Below, one piece after another: positions 49,268 to 61,656 of a DNA stretch of 64,000 nucleotides. The notes under the pieces were generated by a model. It worked only from the letters and a program-made list of their open reading frames with translations. It was not told where the DNA came from and did no database searches. The stretch comes from Trematomus loennbergii (Eukaryota > Chordata > Actinopteri > Perciformes > Nototheniidae). Location of the stretch: positions 10,019,207 to 10,083,206 of the forward strand of contig JAAOOA010000056.1 of assembly GCA_012861695.1 (NCBI GenBank), written 5' to 3'. How positions within the stretch are numbered: position 1 is the stretch's first letter; the number at the start of each line of letters is the position of its first letter. Position numbers and translations under genes: made by a program.

Positions 49268-49411
49268 TACACACACATACACACACACACACACACCACA
49301 CACACACACACACAAATACCTCGACCAGCACATGTCTAAGGAAAAACAAATGATTCTCCCTGTACTCCCTTCGACACACACGCACACACACACGCGTTCA
49401 CACACACTCCT
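49268..49411. repeat. Two imperfect (CA)n tracts
   Basis: CA runs at about 49268-49315 and 49372-49411 separated by 56 bp of unique sequence. Confidence 0.93.
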
Positions 49412-49539
49412 CTGTGTGCTATCAGTCCTGTGTGTGTGTCTCCAGAGGGAAACTGTATCAGACAACAGAGTTCACGTGACCCGGGGAGTGAGCCTTCCTT
49501 AATCCTACTGTCAGTCCTAATTGGGCAGTAGGGGATTGA

Positions 49540-49786
<247 letters not shown>

Positions 49787-49788
<2 letters not shown>

Positions 49789-50305
49789 TAAATGGCCTCA
49801 TAGCTGAAGTTCATTACAGATGGACTCCTGACTCCACAGTCTAGAGAAGCTAGATAGGAGTCAAAGAGAGACAATGAAGTGCCTTTGTAAATTGAAAATC
49901 GAATGATAAGTTCAGTTAAATGTTTCTTTCCCCCCACACCCCAGCCAAATGTCAAACCTGACAATTTTACTGCAAAAAATGAAGTGAAACTCTCTAAAGA
50001 TAGGCAAATGTGTATTTTGGAAGATCGCAATTCATATACGCTATAATTACTTCATACAATCTAAAATGTGTCTGACGAATGGTTACCACCAGCATGCAGC
50101 TCATTATTTTAAATCAAGAATCTTTTGCACTTCACCAGTAGAGGGCAATACTGCTAAAACTACGGTGACCAATGTCCAACTCCCTCTGAAACACACAAAT
50201 CACTTCCACTATCTCTGTTGTTTCAGTGAGGTCGAAAAAAACGACATATTTGTTGAACAAATACCGAAACTATAACGAATTATGCAGTGATTTGTCTTGC
50301 AACAG
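49787..50305. other. Nothing recognised
   Basis: No exon, RNA or transposon end is seen between the TG array and the G-rich repeat unit. Confidence 0.45.
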
Positions 50306-50404
50306 CAGAGAGAGACGGGGGGGGCTGTAAATGATGACCATCGGACTGGGACTAAAAATCAGCCCGGGACTCTCGACCGGCCCACTTCGGTACCGCTAGT
50401 ATAT
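50306..50404. repeat. G-rich repeat, left part (split by the 50405 element)
   Basis: It contains GGGGGGGG, CTGTAAATGATGACC and CGACCGGCCCACTTCGGTAC; the last block recurs at 52206-52225. The repeat is therefore continued right of the inserted element. Confidence 0.65.
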
Positions 50405-50969
50405 GGGCCATTCTACCGAATTGGACCAAAGTCAGGTTGGAAATGTTTTGAAATTTTGTATGTTTCTTTCCCAAAACGTTGTCCATATATATTTTGTACC
50501 ATATCTAAATTACACATATCTAGTAAAAGAACCGTACATGTTTTATCATATTTTCAGACTGTATTGGAATGTTCTTCCTCTACCAAAAATGGTCACTACC
50601 GAAACATAGTACATACACTGTAGTAAATATTTCTTGAGGGTTTTCACAATTAAATTAATAAAAGTGCATTTTTAATCAAATTTCAAAGTTCAATTTATAC
50701 AATCCATAAAAATCATAATGCAAATTTTCTTTGTAAAATGCATAATACTGATCATATTGATTCCAGAGTTGATGATTGTTGAGATTGAACATACATTAAA
50801 CCAATCAGTATCATTTCATTTTAGTTGATAAGTCAATATACTTAATTTTTTACAAAACATCCACTGTTTCGGTAGTGACCACAGTATTTTGTTCTCAAGG
50901 TTGTATCTTATTCCCTCAACCTTATTGCTTAATCTTAACTCATAACATGCCTTATGTTGAAGTGTGAAT

Positions 50970-51152
50970 GTTTGAAGCTACTGACCCAGAATCAGCACTT
51001 TAGTAACAGGCTGAAATAGAGGGGGATGAGGCTAGAATGCATGATCTGTTTGGTATTTTGAGTAAAACACTTCATAGACATGTTTTTTATATATTTTTAT
51101 TATCTGAGACCTATAATATATGCCTAAACATAGTATAATAAGAGACCTTTAA
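50970..51152 (-). mobile_element. TTAA-type MITE, family 'GGACCTATCATGCTA', fragment copy 3 (inverted)
   Basis: Read on the minus strand from TTAA at 51149-51152, it gives TTAAAGGTCTCTTATTATAC, then AACATGTCTATGAAGTG, AACAGATCATGCATTCTAG and GATTCTGGGTC, parallel to copies 1 and 2. Only the terminal about 180 bp are recognisable. Confidence 0.65.
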
Positions 51153-51540
51153 AGTAACACACTGATTTTCAGACTTTAAAACACATTTATTTCAAAACTA
51201 TGGGATTTACCTGCTTACCATTCCATTTTGTCACTACCGAAACGATCATGTCAATTACCGAAACGTAACCATATGTTTCGGTAGTGACTGTTTCGGTAGT
51301 GACGATTCTAGCTAAAATTGAGCATAACTAAAGAATGCTAGCAAGTACATGGCTAGCATATACGTTTTTGAAGAGGTTTACACACATAAAAACCTAATAC
51401 TTTGCATAAAACCCCGAAAAAGTTTACTGAATTGAAGATAATATGTGTTCGGTAGTGACAATTCTTAAGGTTACACACCGATTTTCAGATTTGGAACAGA
51501 TTTATATCAAAAGTATGGGATATAGCTACCTGCCATTCAG
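51153..51540. repeat. Diverged internal duplication inside the 50405 element
   Basis: 51153-51225 (GTAACACACTGATTTTCAG..ACTATGGGATTTACCTGC) recurs at 51470-51540 (GGTTACACACCGATTTTCAG..AGTATGGGATATAGCTACC), 315 bp apart and same orientation. Confidence 0.75.
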
Positions 51541-52044
51541 CCATGAGGGACAGGGATGCAGTGTCACTGCCTTGTCAAAAATGCAGGGGTGTGGCTAAAA
51601 ACCAGGCTCAGCCATTGGACTAAAACCCCTTGTGTTTCGGTAGTGATGAAAACTGGGGACAGGATTTTTTTAGTATAGATTTTTAATGAAAAAATGATAC
51701 CCACAATAAATCTAAATATTCCAACTTCTGTTTGAATGTAATCATAAAGATCTTCTAAATACACCGTTGAACAACATTTAAAAAAATGTTTTAAGTGTTA
51801 TTTACAGAAATTGAAATGTAGATGTCAGGGTTGGGGACAGCTACTTCCCAATAGAAAGTACCCTATAAATGATGTTTTTGTATATATTAAGCTTATCACT
51901 ATCTAATTTAATGCCTTATGTTTAAATAGACCATAACATATTCTTAGTAAATATCTATGTCTGAATACTTAATTGTTTTGTTAAATAGTTTTTCTTGTCG
52001 TGGGACTGCACATTGTACTAATTCGGTAGAATGCCCCATATACC

Positions 52045-52237
52045 GCAAGTAAATTGTCAACGGGGGGGGCTAGTGACTTATCCGACCGGCCCCATTGCAT
52101 GCTAGTAAATTGTCAAGGGGGGGGGGGGGTGCTAGTGACTTATCCGACCGGCCCCATTGCATGCTAGTAAATTGTCAAGGGGGGGAGGGGTGCTAGTGAC
52201 TTATCCGACCGGCCCACTTCGGTACCGGTCGGATAAG
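52045..52237. repeat. G-rich 61-62-bp tandem repeat ending in a hairpin
   Basis: GCTAGTGACTTATCCGACCG starts at 52069, 52131 and 52192 (periods 62 and 61). Each unit has AGTAAATTGTCAA followed by a run of 8-13 Gs (once broken by A). The last unit closes with a perfect 13-bp inverted repeat CTTATCCGACCGG (52200-52212) / its complement (52225-52237) around a 12-nt loop. Confidence 0.9.
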
Positions 52238-52851
52238 TCCGCCACTGATGATGACCCATCATTGTGCGCATAATTCAAGCTGAGATCTTCCCCTAAAACC
52301 CACTTATCTGTGCTCTTTACTTTTTACAGGAAGTATCTGTGTCTCCGCATATATTATAAGAGAGATAGAGGTGAGCAGCTTAAAGCAAGACACATTGCAA
52401 GATGCAGAAGGAAGAAAAAAGAGAGAAATGGATAGAAATGTGACCAGCTGGGTGAAACTAAACAGACTTGGCACTGCAAATCACTGAAGACATCCATCAA
52501 AAACAGCAAACTGCAACACATAATGTTTTAACTGCTTTTCTTTCTCCTCTTCCACCATACTGTTTTATTCTGTTTTTTTGGCTCAAGGACAACAACCTTA
52601 GTCACATAATAAACTTCAGGAACACGGTGCTAACCACTAAAACAGGATCCCCTCATTTCATGTTAGTTTGTTTAACCTTCCTCTTGCTAATAGGTTTAAT
52701 TTATTTCCTTTTCCTCTTTATGTGATGCCTGCTGAGGTTCCTTTGTAAACTCAGCTCAAAGCAACTCAACCTTTGGATGCAATCATGGGTACACTTTCAC
52801 TTTTTGATTGGAGATTTCAAACCTATTCCAGTTACCATGATGAAAGACAAG

Positions 52852-52852
<1 letters not shown>
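52238..52852. other. Nothing recognised
   Basis: AT-rich, no exon with two good splice sites. Confidence 0.45.
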
Positions 52853-52944
<92 letters not shown>

Positions 52945-52953
52945 GTGTGTGTG

Positions 52954-53004
<51 letters not shown>
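52853..53004. repeat. (TG)n microsatellite
   Basis: About 152 bp with two TTG slips near 52943 and 52953. Confidence 0.97.
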
Positions 53005-53005
<1 letters not shown>

Positions 53006-55289
53006 TAACATAACAGCAGGTTATGAGGTTAGGCTGCCTGTGTTTATTTGTTTGCCTTGCAGATACCCTTATACAGGGCACTCAGCTTGTGGTTAATTTA
53101 ACACATCCACATATTTACACAGCTGGATATGAGCTGATAGGGGAACGCTTGTGGTCAACCAGTTTAATGCTTAGAAATATTGTTTTACTTTTTAACCTAA
53201 CATATGTAAGTTCTGCAGTGTGAGCAAATAGAAGCTGTGATTTCAGTTCCACACGGACTCCCATCATATATCCCTTATCTATTTTGCACCAGATACTTTA
53301 CTCCACCATCTCATGCCCAGATGCGCTGCTCCACATTTCCTCTCCATCTTGCCATCTCTTTGTTCCTCTCCTGCCCTTCACGTCCCACCTCTTTCTTCAC
53401 GGTCTATCGCTCAATTCTTTCTCCTTCACCCTCCCATCTCCATGCCCACCACATCCACCTTACACTCTCGCCTCTGTTCTACCTTTCCACATTTTTCCTA
53501 TACCCTCAATCCTCCTCCCTCCCTCTTGCTTTTTTCCATACATACAAAAGCCACATGTAGGGTCTGCTTCTAATCTCCACATGCTGGGGTCTCCATTTGT
53601 TTTGCTTGTCCAGGGACCCCACAATGCAGTTTCCAGTGCCCAGGACCCACTGTGTGCAGATTTAATTAGATAAAGCGAATGGTGGAAAGAGCTGCAGAAT
53701 CGAAATTGGACATGGGGGTTTTACAAAGAGGACTGGTTGGTCCTTGGCACTGCATGAGACCGGCACAACAATGTGCTTCACACTGAGAAGGGCAATGAGA
53801 AAGTGGAAGAGAAGGGGGAATGAGAATGAAGAATGGAGATGGCATACTTAACTTCCCTGGTAGTCACTAAGGGTGTGTGTTCCTATTGTGCTCCCAGTCT
53901 ATAGACTGCTGGTGCCACACCTACTCATGCCACTGAGCCTGAGAGCCTAAAGGGTCTCAAACTTCGGCACATTCCTACACAACACAGGTAATATGTACAG
54001 TAATCACAATTCACCATTCACCATTGTCTTCCACATTGGCCCTAAAATAGAAAGCCAGCATGTACTTTATGATATATTTCTTACGCTGACAACCAACGGT
54101 TCTCCTTATCCTGCCTGTCATCACATTATCACATTTATGTCTTCTAGAGAAAAAAACAAAGAGACATGTTGGAGAATGGATGGAAAGCAGAGATACATTG
54201 AAGGAGTACTGAGTGAATAACAGAGACAGGGTTATGTATTTGTGAAGAGGAAGACACAAAGGACACATGAACATTTTGGATGGAGAAAGAAAGTGGTTCC
54301 CTTTGATGAGGAATGAGTGTCTGCACGGAAATTAGAATAACAAGTGTTTAGTGGCTGTTGTGACCCAGGGCAAAACCCCTGCCATCATGTAACTGCAGCT
54401 GCGGCATATCTTAGCCAAAGCACGACTAATAGCAGCACGATTCAGCTGGCTTCCATTACACAGTGCGGGCTGTATAGTCTATTAGATTATTGGTTTCAAA
54501 TTGGCAGGTGGAGGATGTTCTGATATCGTTGCGGTTGATTCTAAAGGAACACGATCGTTTTTCCCGTTTTAATCGTGAGGGTTTTCCTGCATTTTGTCAT
54601 TATCAGTCTAATATGCACACGTGCAGGAACACACGCCACATGTGACATGTCTAATTCCCTCTGTGGCTTCAGTTAATCAGGGTATTCCTGTAAACTATTA
54701 TTGGCATCACATGCGGTTTCCTCACTTTTACCAACACAATCAACACGCTGTATGCCTTCTGCCTTTTACAAAACTGTAAACCTGGCAAAGTTTCATTAAA
54801 ACAACACACAGAAACAAAAATGTAAAATCACTTATTGATAACACACATTTTATTTCCACCAAGCAAGTTCTACATTTAGCTGAGTGATAGCTAAGCAACA
54901 CACAGACCGCATGCTAAACAACCCTAACCCACATTTTTTACATTTATCTCAACGTTTTTATTAATTGTGTAGAGTATGTTGCATTGAGTGACACAAAAGA
55001 TGTGTCTGTAAAAAAGTTCCAATGGAATTTCATTTGATACCATCTCCAATTTTGAGGATTCGCACACTTCAGGTCATTTGTTTGCCCTCCAGACTTCCTA
55101 AAATCAATCTGTATAGAATCAGGATATGCCAAAACATAGATTTGGGCTGGCAGTGTGAACAAGCCCGCTGTTTCCTCCCTCTTCCTCTTGTGCAGTTTAT
55201 CTCTAGCGATGCCTCCATGTTGATCCATCCATCAGCCCAAGTCTAAGGGGGCCCCATAACTTCTGGGCTTCCTATCGCAACTGTTTCAA
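53005..55289. other. Gene-free interval
   Basis: No supported exon. A C/T-rich stretch at about 53280-53545 keeps three overlapping frames open through low complexity rather than coding constraint. Confidence 0.45.
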
Positions 55290-55438
55290 CCACACACACG
55301 CACGCACACACGCACGCACGCACGCACGCATTTCCTGGAGACTTATCCTAACCTTAACCATAACCAACACATGCCTAACCCTAACCCTAATGATCACATA
55401 CTTTTCACATTTTCACACACTACACAGAAACCAACAGC

Positions 55439-55491
<53 letters not shown>

Positions 55492-55504
55492 TGTGTGTGT
55501 GTGT

Positions 55505-55571
<67 letters not shown>
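55290..55571. repeat. Compound array: (CGCA)n, CTAACC units, (TG)n
   Basis: CACG/CGCA tetramers at 55290-55330; a CCTTAACC-like stretch ending in CCTAACCCTAACCCTAA (55374-55390), nearly three telomere-type CCCTAA units; then (TG)n at 55441-55571 with two TGG slips. Confidence 0.9.
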
Positions 55572-55572
<1 letters not shown>

Positions 55573-56313
55573 AATAAAAGACAAATACCAAGAATTCCCC
55601 CAAGAAACTAATCGCACAAGTCCAGCTTGTCAATATTAACATTTTACTACTTTCAACTAAATGCGGCTATAATGGGTGAAACGTGTGTCCAATCTGTGGT
55701 TATCCGGATATCGTCGGCCTGGTTTCTCACCTGCAGAGCTGTCACACATTAGCACCTGAGTGTGAACGGTAGAGGTGTTTATCTCTACTTTTACTTTACT
55801 TGTAAAAAGGCTGAATGTTATGGCTGCTTTGATAAATAACTGTAAAGCAAACGTACAATGTGATTGATCCAATCCTTGCTGAACTGAATCCATCAGATTG
55901 TGATACATCTTATCTCATTATTGGAGTAGATACTGTTTTAGAAAATGGTTCAAACAACTGCCTTACTCCTCAAAGAAGACACATCATAATCAATTTTAGG
56001 GTCATACTTGTATTTACAATTTCTACAAAATGTTTAAATATTTTCTTTCTTTTTCTCATTTTACCCTGAATCGCTGTTTAAGTGCCTGTCTCCTTGAGCA
56101 GCCCCTCCTGGAAAAACCCTGAATTTCTTAGTGGATGGTTTGTCTTTGTGTTTTAGTACTAAGTCAAATCTCCATCCTTTATTCTTTGAATAAAAGAGGA
56201 ATTGTCTAATGTTAAAAGTATATGTCTCACACAAAAGCAAAATACACTTTCCTGCCGCAGACATCAGAGACTTGTTGTTCTGTGTTAACTTTTCTCTCTG
56301 TTTATCTTCACAG
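55572..56313. other. Intron or intergenic, nothing recognised
   Basis: Immediately precedes the 56314 exon; probably intronic. The branch/acceptor region reads TTTTCTCTCTGTTTATCTTCACAG. Confidence 0.45.
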
Positions 56314-56396
56314 ATTCCAGATGAACTCTTGCTGAAGGGAAAGTGGCCAAACATCTGTGAGCTGGCACTGAGCAGCGACAGGGCTGCTGCAAATTG
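56314..56396 (+). CDS. Internal coding exon of an unidentified gene
   Basis: A strong acceptor (CTCTCTGTTTATCTTCACAG) precedes 27 codons beginning IPDELLLKGKWPNICELALS and ending DRAAAN, plus two bases. The donor is TTG|GTAACG at 56397. The following exon (61921) begins with the one base needed and makes a Trp codon, so phases agree. The segment is amphipathic, helix-like, without membrane span or recognised motif. I cannot name the family. The frame would stop two codons later if unspliced, as expected for an exon boundary. Upstream exons are not certain; 43727-43799 has a compatible phase. Confidence 0.6.
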
Positions 56397-56633
56397 GTAA
56401 CGTGCACGGAAAAACATGCGGGCACCCTCATACACTACAGAAAAACGCTTGACACACATATTCATGGTCACCTACCCTGAATACACATTGACATTCCGAG
56501 CCAGAACCCCTCATTGATGTATATTTAGCAGATGATCAATAATTCAACTTTAAACGCAGACATGGAGAGGTGTTACGGCTGGATAGACATGTAAAGAGTC
56601 ACTAACACCTTCTAACAACTCATGGCTCACCAT

Positions 56634-57286
56634 AGGCGCTTTCACACCGGAGTACTTTTACCCGTACTTTTCCCGTTAATTCCGTTAGTGCCTGGAATTT
56701 TGCGTTCACACCAAAAAGAGAACTTAGTTCAGAGAACTTTTACCCCCATTTTTAGTGCCTACTAGAGAGGTGGGACTATCCTGGGGAGAAAAAGTACCAA
56801 TTTCTGATTGGCTGGGGCGAATTGCAAACCGAAAAATAGTTTTGAAGCCGCCATTGTATTTGCTGGCATTAGCATTATTAGCATTAGCATTAGCCCCGCG
56901 CACCAACGGAGAGAGAATAACTTATGGCAACACAAAAGAAAATATGGGAGCGGTGGAGTGATGAGGAGGTGTCGGCGTTCTGGCGATTTACTCGGAAGGC
57001 TTCAGTAGAAGCTGCTGGGAGTCCCAGCAACTTCTACTGAAGCCAGTCCCCAACTCCGGGGACTTCCGGCCGGGGACTTCGGTGGCAGTATACGCCGTGA
57101 AGTTGTTTGCGGCCTGCCAGTAAACCCAAAGCAGAAGAAGTGACGTCAGCGGCTCATTTGCCTAATCCTCCCTCAGGGACTTATTCCGGTGTGAACGCGA
57201 TCGGCTCTTAGTTCAATGGGGGTACTAAGTGCTGGGAACTAAGTGCTGGGAACTAAGAACGGCAAAGTACTTGGTGTGAAAGCGGC
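56634..57286. mobile_element. MITE with GCGCTTTCACACC ends
   Basis: The left end GGCGCTTTCACACCGGAGTAC and the inverted right end CCGCTTTCACACCAAGTACTT form a near-matching TIR. The interior is full of inverted and direct themes (ACTAAGTGCTGGGA twice, GGGGACTTCCGG), has a CG-rich part and no transposase. Target duplication is not clear. Similar 'GCGCTTTCACACC' repeats are common in fish (general knowledge). It lies about 240 bp into the intron after the 56314 exon. Confidence 0.75.
56998..57044. other. 47-bp near-perfect palindrome in the MITE
   Basis: 23-bp arms around a central G at 57021, with a single C/A mismatch at 57012/57030. The outer arm is GGCTTCAGTAGAAG and the inner arm TGCTGGGA. 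Confidence 0.97.
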
Positions 57287-60200
57287 TCATGAGGCTGCAG
57301 AGTATAGAGAAAACAATTAAGCCAAGCACGACAAATCCTGTGACAAAGCTACGTTGTCTTTGAAACTAGAACCTCAAAATGTGCAAGCTAAATTAGGTTA
57401 GAAAGACCACAAAAGCAGGAAAAGGTTATCACCTAATTTCCAGGACACAGATGTGATTGTTTTAGCTGTGATACTGTTCCAGTTGGCTGCTGTTCTCAGG
57501 ACTAAAGATGTTATTAAGCCTCTCCCCCTCATGTTTTTCTTTTCAAACCGTGCTTTTCTTTTATAAGGCTTGTCTATTTACGACTGAAGCTGTTTTCCAC
57601 TGTTTTGGGATGACATGGAACACCTGCTCTTCACGCAATGTGCCTAAATCCTTTCCAACATGAGATTGTTCTTGTTCTCGCTGTTAGAAAGTCAAGGACA
57701 CTGAAAAGCAGACCGTGATAGTGATGATGTTTGAGAAACTCAAATTGTTTTTCTTTTCATACTGCTGTCGATTTGGCTGCAAAAAAACACATCATGTCAA
57801 CCAGACGTGATGACTATGCATAATCAGATTCTGAAAGAGTCCAAGTTACGTTCATCTGACAGCATTGTTTGCGTGTTCTCTTTCTTCCCCTGTGAAAAAC
57901 AGCAGGTTTGTGTTTGGGCAGATGGACGGGAGTTGGCTGATGCTCCTTGGGGATGAAATCAACTCTGCCGTAGACCGAGGTCCATGTTTATCTTTGGGCT
58001 TTATTGGATGTTGATGTTGGCCGTGTGAGAGAACCACTTGTATAAAAAACTATGTTTAAGGGGAAAAGGGAGAGGGACAGACAAAGAGCGGGTTGAGGAG
58101 AGGGAGGGAGAGAAAAAATAAAAAGGGTATGTTTTTAGATTTCATCAATTCTAAATCCAGATAAAAAGATACTTGTTAACATAGGAATTGAGTCTCTTGT
58201 TTTGCACATATAGTACATGTTGTTTCAGAATTAAAGGAATTGTGTCGAGGATTAGGATTCTTTTAGTTCTTGCATGCAGAAAGACTGTCTGTAAATTGGA
58301 TTTCAAACATGCTTCGCAACCCTAAAATTATCAAGACGTAAACTGCAGGTGCTATATGTGAGAATGCAAATGTTTGAATCATTCAGGACATCATACCAAG
58401 CTAGCTGCTTTGTTCAAAGTCAGGCTAATATCAGATTAATTCTGTGTGGAAAGAGCAGCTCATTGTAGGGACAATTCAGCATGAGCGAGTTCATGAGTTT
58501 GTGACGCTTCTATTGTGGCTGGAGTGAAACCAGAAGACGACAAACATCAAAGGCTTTAGAGGAGTAATAATTTACACGAAAAAGCCATTGTAAATGTCTA
58601 ATTTGGACGACAGGATTTGGCAACTTCTGGTTGTTGGGGGACAGTAGCAAAATAGTCAGACAAATTCAAAAGACAGGCAAGAGGTTGTTTATCACCAAAT
58701 AAAGAACTGCATAATGTCCTGACTGCTTCACGTTCTACCTAGGTGGAACCAAGTATTTCCATGAGCCATAACAAATCTGACACAGACCGTTTTTTGCTTC
58801 ATGTGGCAAAGTAAATCTCTGGTCAATGTGCAGACCTTATTCTCTGTTTCATATAAAACATGGCTAAAGTAACCAGGTTTTACCAAACCTCAAGTCCCAT
58901 GTGACCAACTTGTGTAGTATCTGGTTTTAAGTTTGAATAAAGTTGATGAAGTCAGTTGTATTCCCACTTCTAGAAGTGCTATCCTTGGAAGGCTCAGCCA
59001 GTGTGCAGCTGTCCGTCACACTGCTGGAGAAACAACTCATGGGTTTGGGCCTTCACACTCGCTTCATTGCTTAATTTGACCCCGTGTTGGCCCGTGTGTG
59101 TAAGTGTATTACACTATGTGTGCTTTGTCAGCACTTGGAAACACATTGTTTTGAACTACACCTACAGAGTGACTGTGAGAGATGTTTTTGGTTGCCTTCC
59201 ATTTAAACAAGCTTGAGTTATGTGGGTTCAAACCTTGTGTAGAAATCAGACTTCTCGCAGCACGGCAAGGCATTTTTGATTTTGCAATATACAGGAAGAT
59301 GAGAAGAAAGCAAAATTCCGGTTAAAAGAAAAGCAGGAGATCATGGGGAAGGGGGTTGGGTGCATTTCTGATTGCCAGAGATGCACCTGAGTGCTGTTTA
59401 ATGATGACTCATGGGAAAACAAACTGTGGATCCAATGGGCTGAGGCCACAGCTGGCAGACCTTCAGCTGCTGCTGCCATGTTGTATCAGTCAGCAGCATT
59501 GTGAGGAGACACCAGAGGAGGGAGCTTTACTCTGTCTTCTTCTAAGACTACTTTTTGGATGTTGTGGGTATTACATGCTGATACAAAAACTGTCAGAGCA
59601 ACAAAATGTTGACTGACGCTTTGACCACAAACATTTGGATGGATGGAGAGAGAAGCAGGAAGACAGCCAGGAAGATGGGATGTCTGTCAGTAGGGCAAGT
59701 GCAAACACACACAAAACAATAAAGTGACAGATTGCTTGGTGATTGGATGGATGGAGAGCTGAGTGAGGAATGTGGAAGTGATGGATCCAGGGGTGGATGT
59801 GAGAGGAGACGGATTAACACAAAGAACGAAAGATGAATGGGGTTTAATGGCAGGGTGCAGTGACACACTGACAGACAGACAGAGCTACTCTACACGCAAA
59901 AGTGCAACTAAAATGTTTTTATATCCCATCATTTCACATGCAATATTCTTTGGCCAAAGAGCTGTGGTGTTTGACCAAACCAGAACATTTTAGATACAAC
60001 TTTCTGACTCTTGAGAGAAGACCTTGCACATTGTTGGTTGTCCACATGGTCAATGGTGAATATGTCACATGTTCAGCAGCTGGTGTTTGCCGGATTAGGT
60101 GTGTGTTTGTATTTAACCTGCTGCCTTGCGTATGTTTGAACATATGCACTTGTGTAAAATACATCTATGTCATAATGTGTACAAGTCGTTTTAATGCTTG

Positions 60201-61513
60201 TTCAGTCCAAGAAAGAACATGTATGGCCGTGACTAGAGGTCACGTCTGGTGCCAAACTAAACAAAGTGGTGTATCTGCTTTCACTGCGAGAAAAAAGCCA
60301 TGGCAGGACTCTGGTGTCCACTGGATTCAGTTAAAACATTTTTTGGATGATGATACACTTTGCATGGTGTTTGTTGTTAGACATTGGATCAATCTCAGTT
60401 CTAATAATGGGACTGTTGAGTTTGAATATAAATATGTTTCTTTCTTACAGTTTTATACTGAACACTATCTGCTTGGTGCTTCCCTTACGCAACACCAGAA
60501 AACTGTATGAATTCATTCAGAATATGAAATGCTATAATTGCAAGTTTTTGGTTTCATCAAGCATCTCTCACATGCTATAGTCAAACACATTTTCAGTATC
60601 TTGTTTCAGAGGCCTTGTCATCATATTCTAGAGAATGTGCCTCTCATATCGCCAGCAAGAAAGCTCGGTAACTTAATGAAAAATACCAATTTTGTGTGTT
60701 TATATAGTGTATGTGCTTTCAATTGGTGAACACAGTTTAAATTAAAGGAGGAAGATCTGAGCTGACCCATGAGGTCATTACTGATGGTTGATGGAAATCA
60801 ACATCTCTGTTTTCCTTTTCCCTCTCTCCCCTGCCGGTACGTCCAACCCCACCTTCCGTATCTGTCATCCTTGTGTTATTTATTGCCTCTGTCTTCAACC
60901 CCAGGGTTTATTTACCTGCTTTGGAACCCCTTTACAAATTGTGTGTGTGACGTGATGTATGTAGGGGGTTTCGCAGGCAAAAGGATAGGCTGGGGTAGTC
61001 ATTGATTGAGTATACGGTCTCTGTTTGTGTCTTTCCGATTTGTTGCTACAGTATGTCTGCCCTCACCACTTTAGACTGCCCACTGTAGTCCAAGGAAAGA
61101 CATGTGTCCTTGCAGTTTAGAATTAGAATTTAGCTCATGGGGAAACTGTATCTTGTTATATTCTGTCATATTAGGTTGGGTAATATATCACATGTGTGAA
61201 GCAATATCTTTCTAATTGTCAGACTGTAACAAAGCATGGGAATATGATGCATTTCACCACAGTGTTCCAACATTTTCTAAGATAATTGGCTCAACTGGGA
61301 TTCTACTTTTACAGGGGGAAAAACACCACAGCACACGGATCGTTCCTGATTGGTTAAAGATTTCATAGTTTGTAGTTAACAACATGTTTACTATTTTCAG
61401 ATGATGCCATGCCATGTTTCCAAGACTCCCTGTACATGTCATACAACTGTCAGAGAAGGGACAGATTGTGAAACGGTGCAGTTAAAGTAAGATAGATTTG
61501 TCCCCCACGTTCC

Positions 61514-61515
<2 letters not shown>

Positions 61516-61564
<49 letters not shown>

Positions 61565-61567
61565 ACA

Positions 61568-61651
<84 letters not shown>
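61516..61651. repeat. (CA)n microsatellite
   Basis: 136 bp with two CCA slips near 61562 and 61573, within the last intron 270 bp upstream of the acceptor. Confidence 0.97.

Positions 61652-61656
<5 letters not shown>

Larger units (their letters stand above)
50405..52037. mobile_element. Unclassified DNA element with repeated TTTCGGTAGTGAC motif
   Basis: Terminal repeats GGGCCATTCTACCGAATT (50405-50422) and, inverted at 52020-52037, GGGGCATTCTACCGAATT match at 17 of 18 bases. ATAT flanks both sides (50401-50404, 52038-52041). The motif GTTTCGGTAGTGAC or close variants occurs in + orientation at 50866, 51275, 51290, 51446 and 51634 and in inverse at 50592, 51230 and 51250, and its CGGTAG core is also in the terminal repeats. 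Many subterminal copies are typical of transposase-binding repeats, as in CACTA elements (inverse motif contains CACTA), but the ends do not start CACTA. No transposase frame. It contains an inverted fragment of the 2.8-kb MITE family. 1633 bp. Confidence 0.75.

Noticed and set aside
53284..53673. Three overlapping open frames in C/T-rich DNA
   Set aside because: Low-complexity pyrimidine tract removes stops; no domain.
59902..60510. 202-codon + strand open frame
   Set aside because: No domain, Cys/Val-rich from TG-rich DNA, no splice context; one frame of this length is about what chance predicts in 64 kb.
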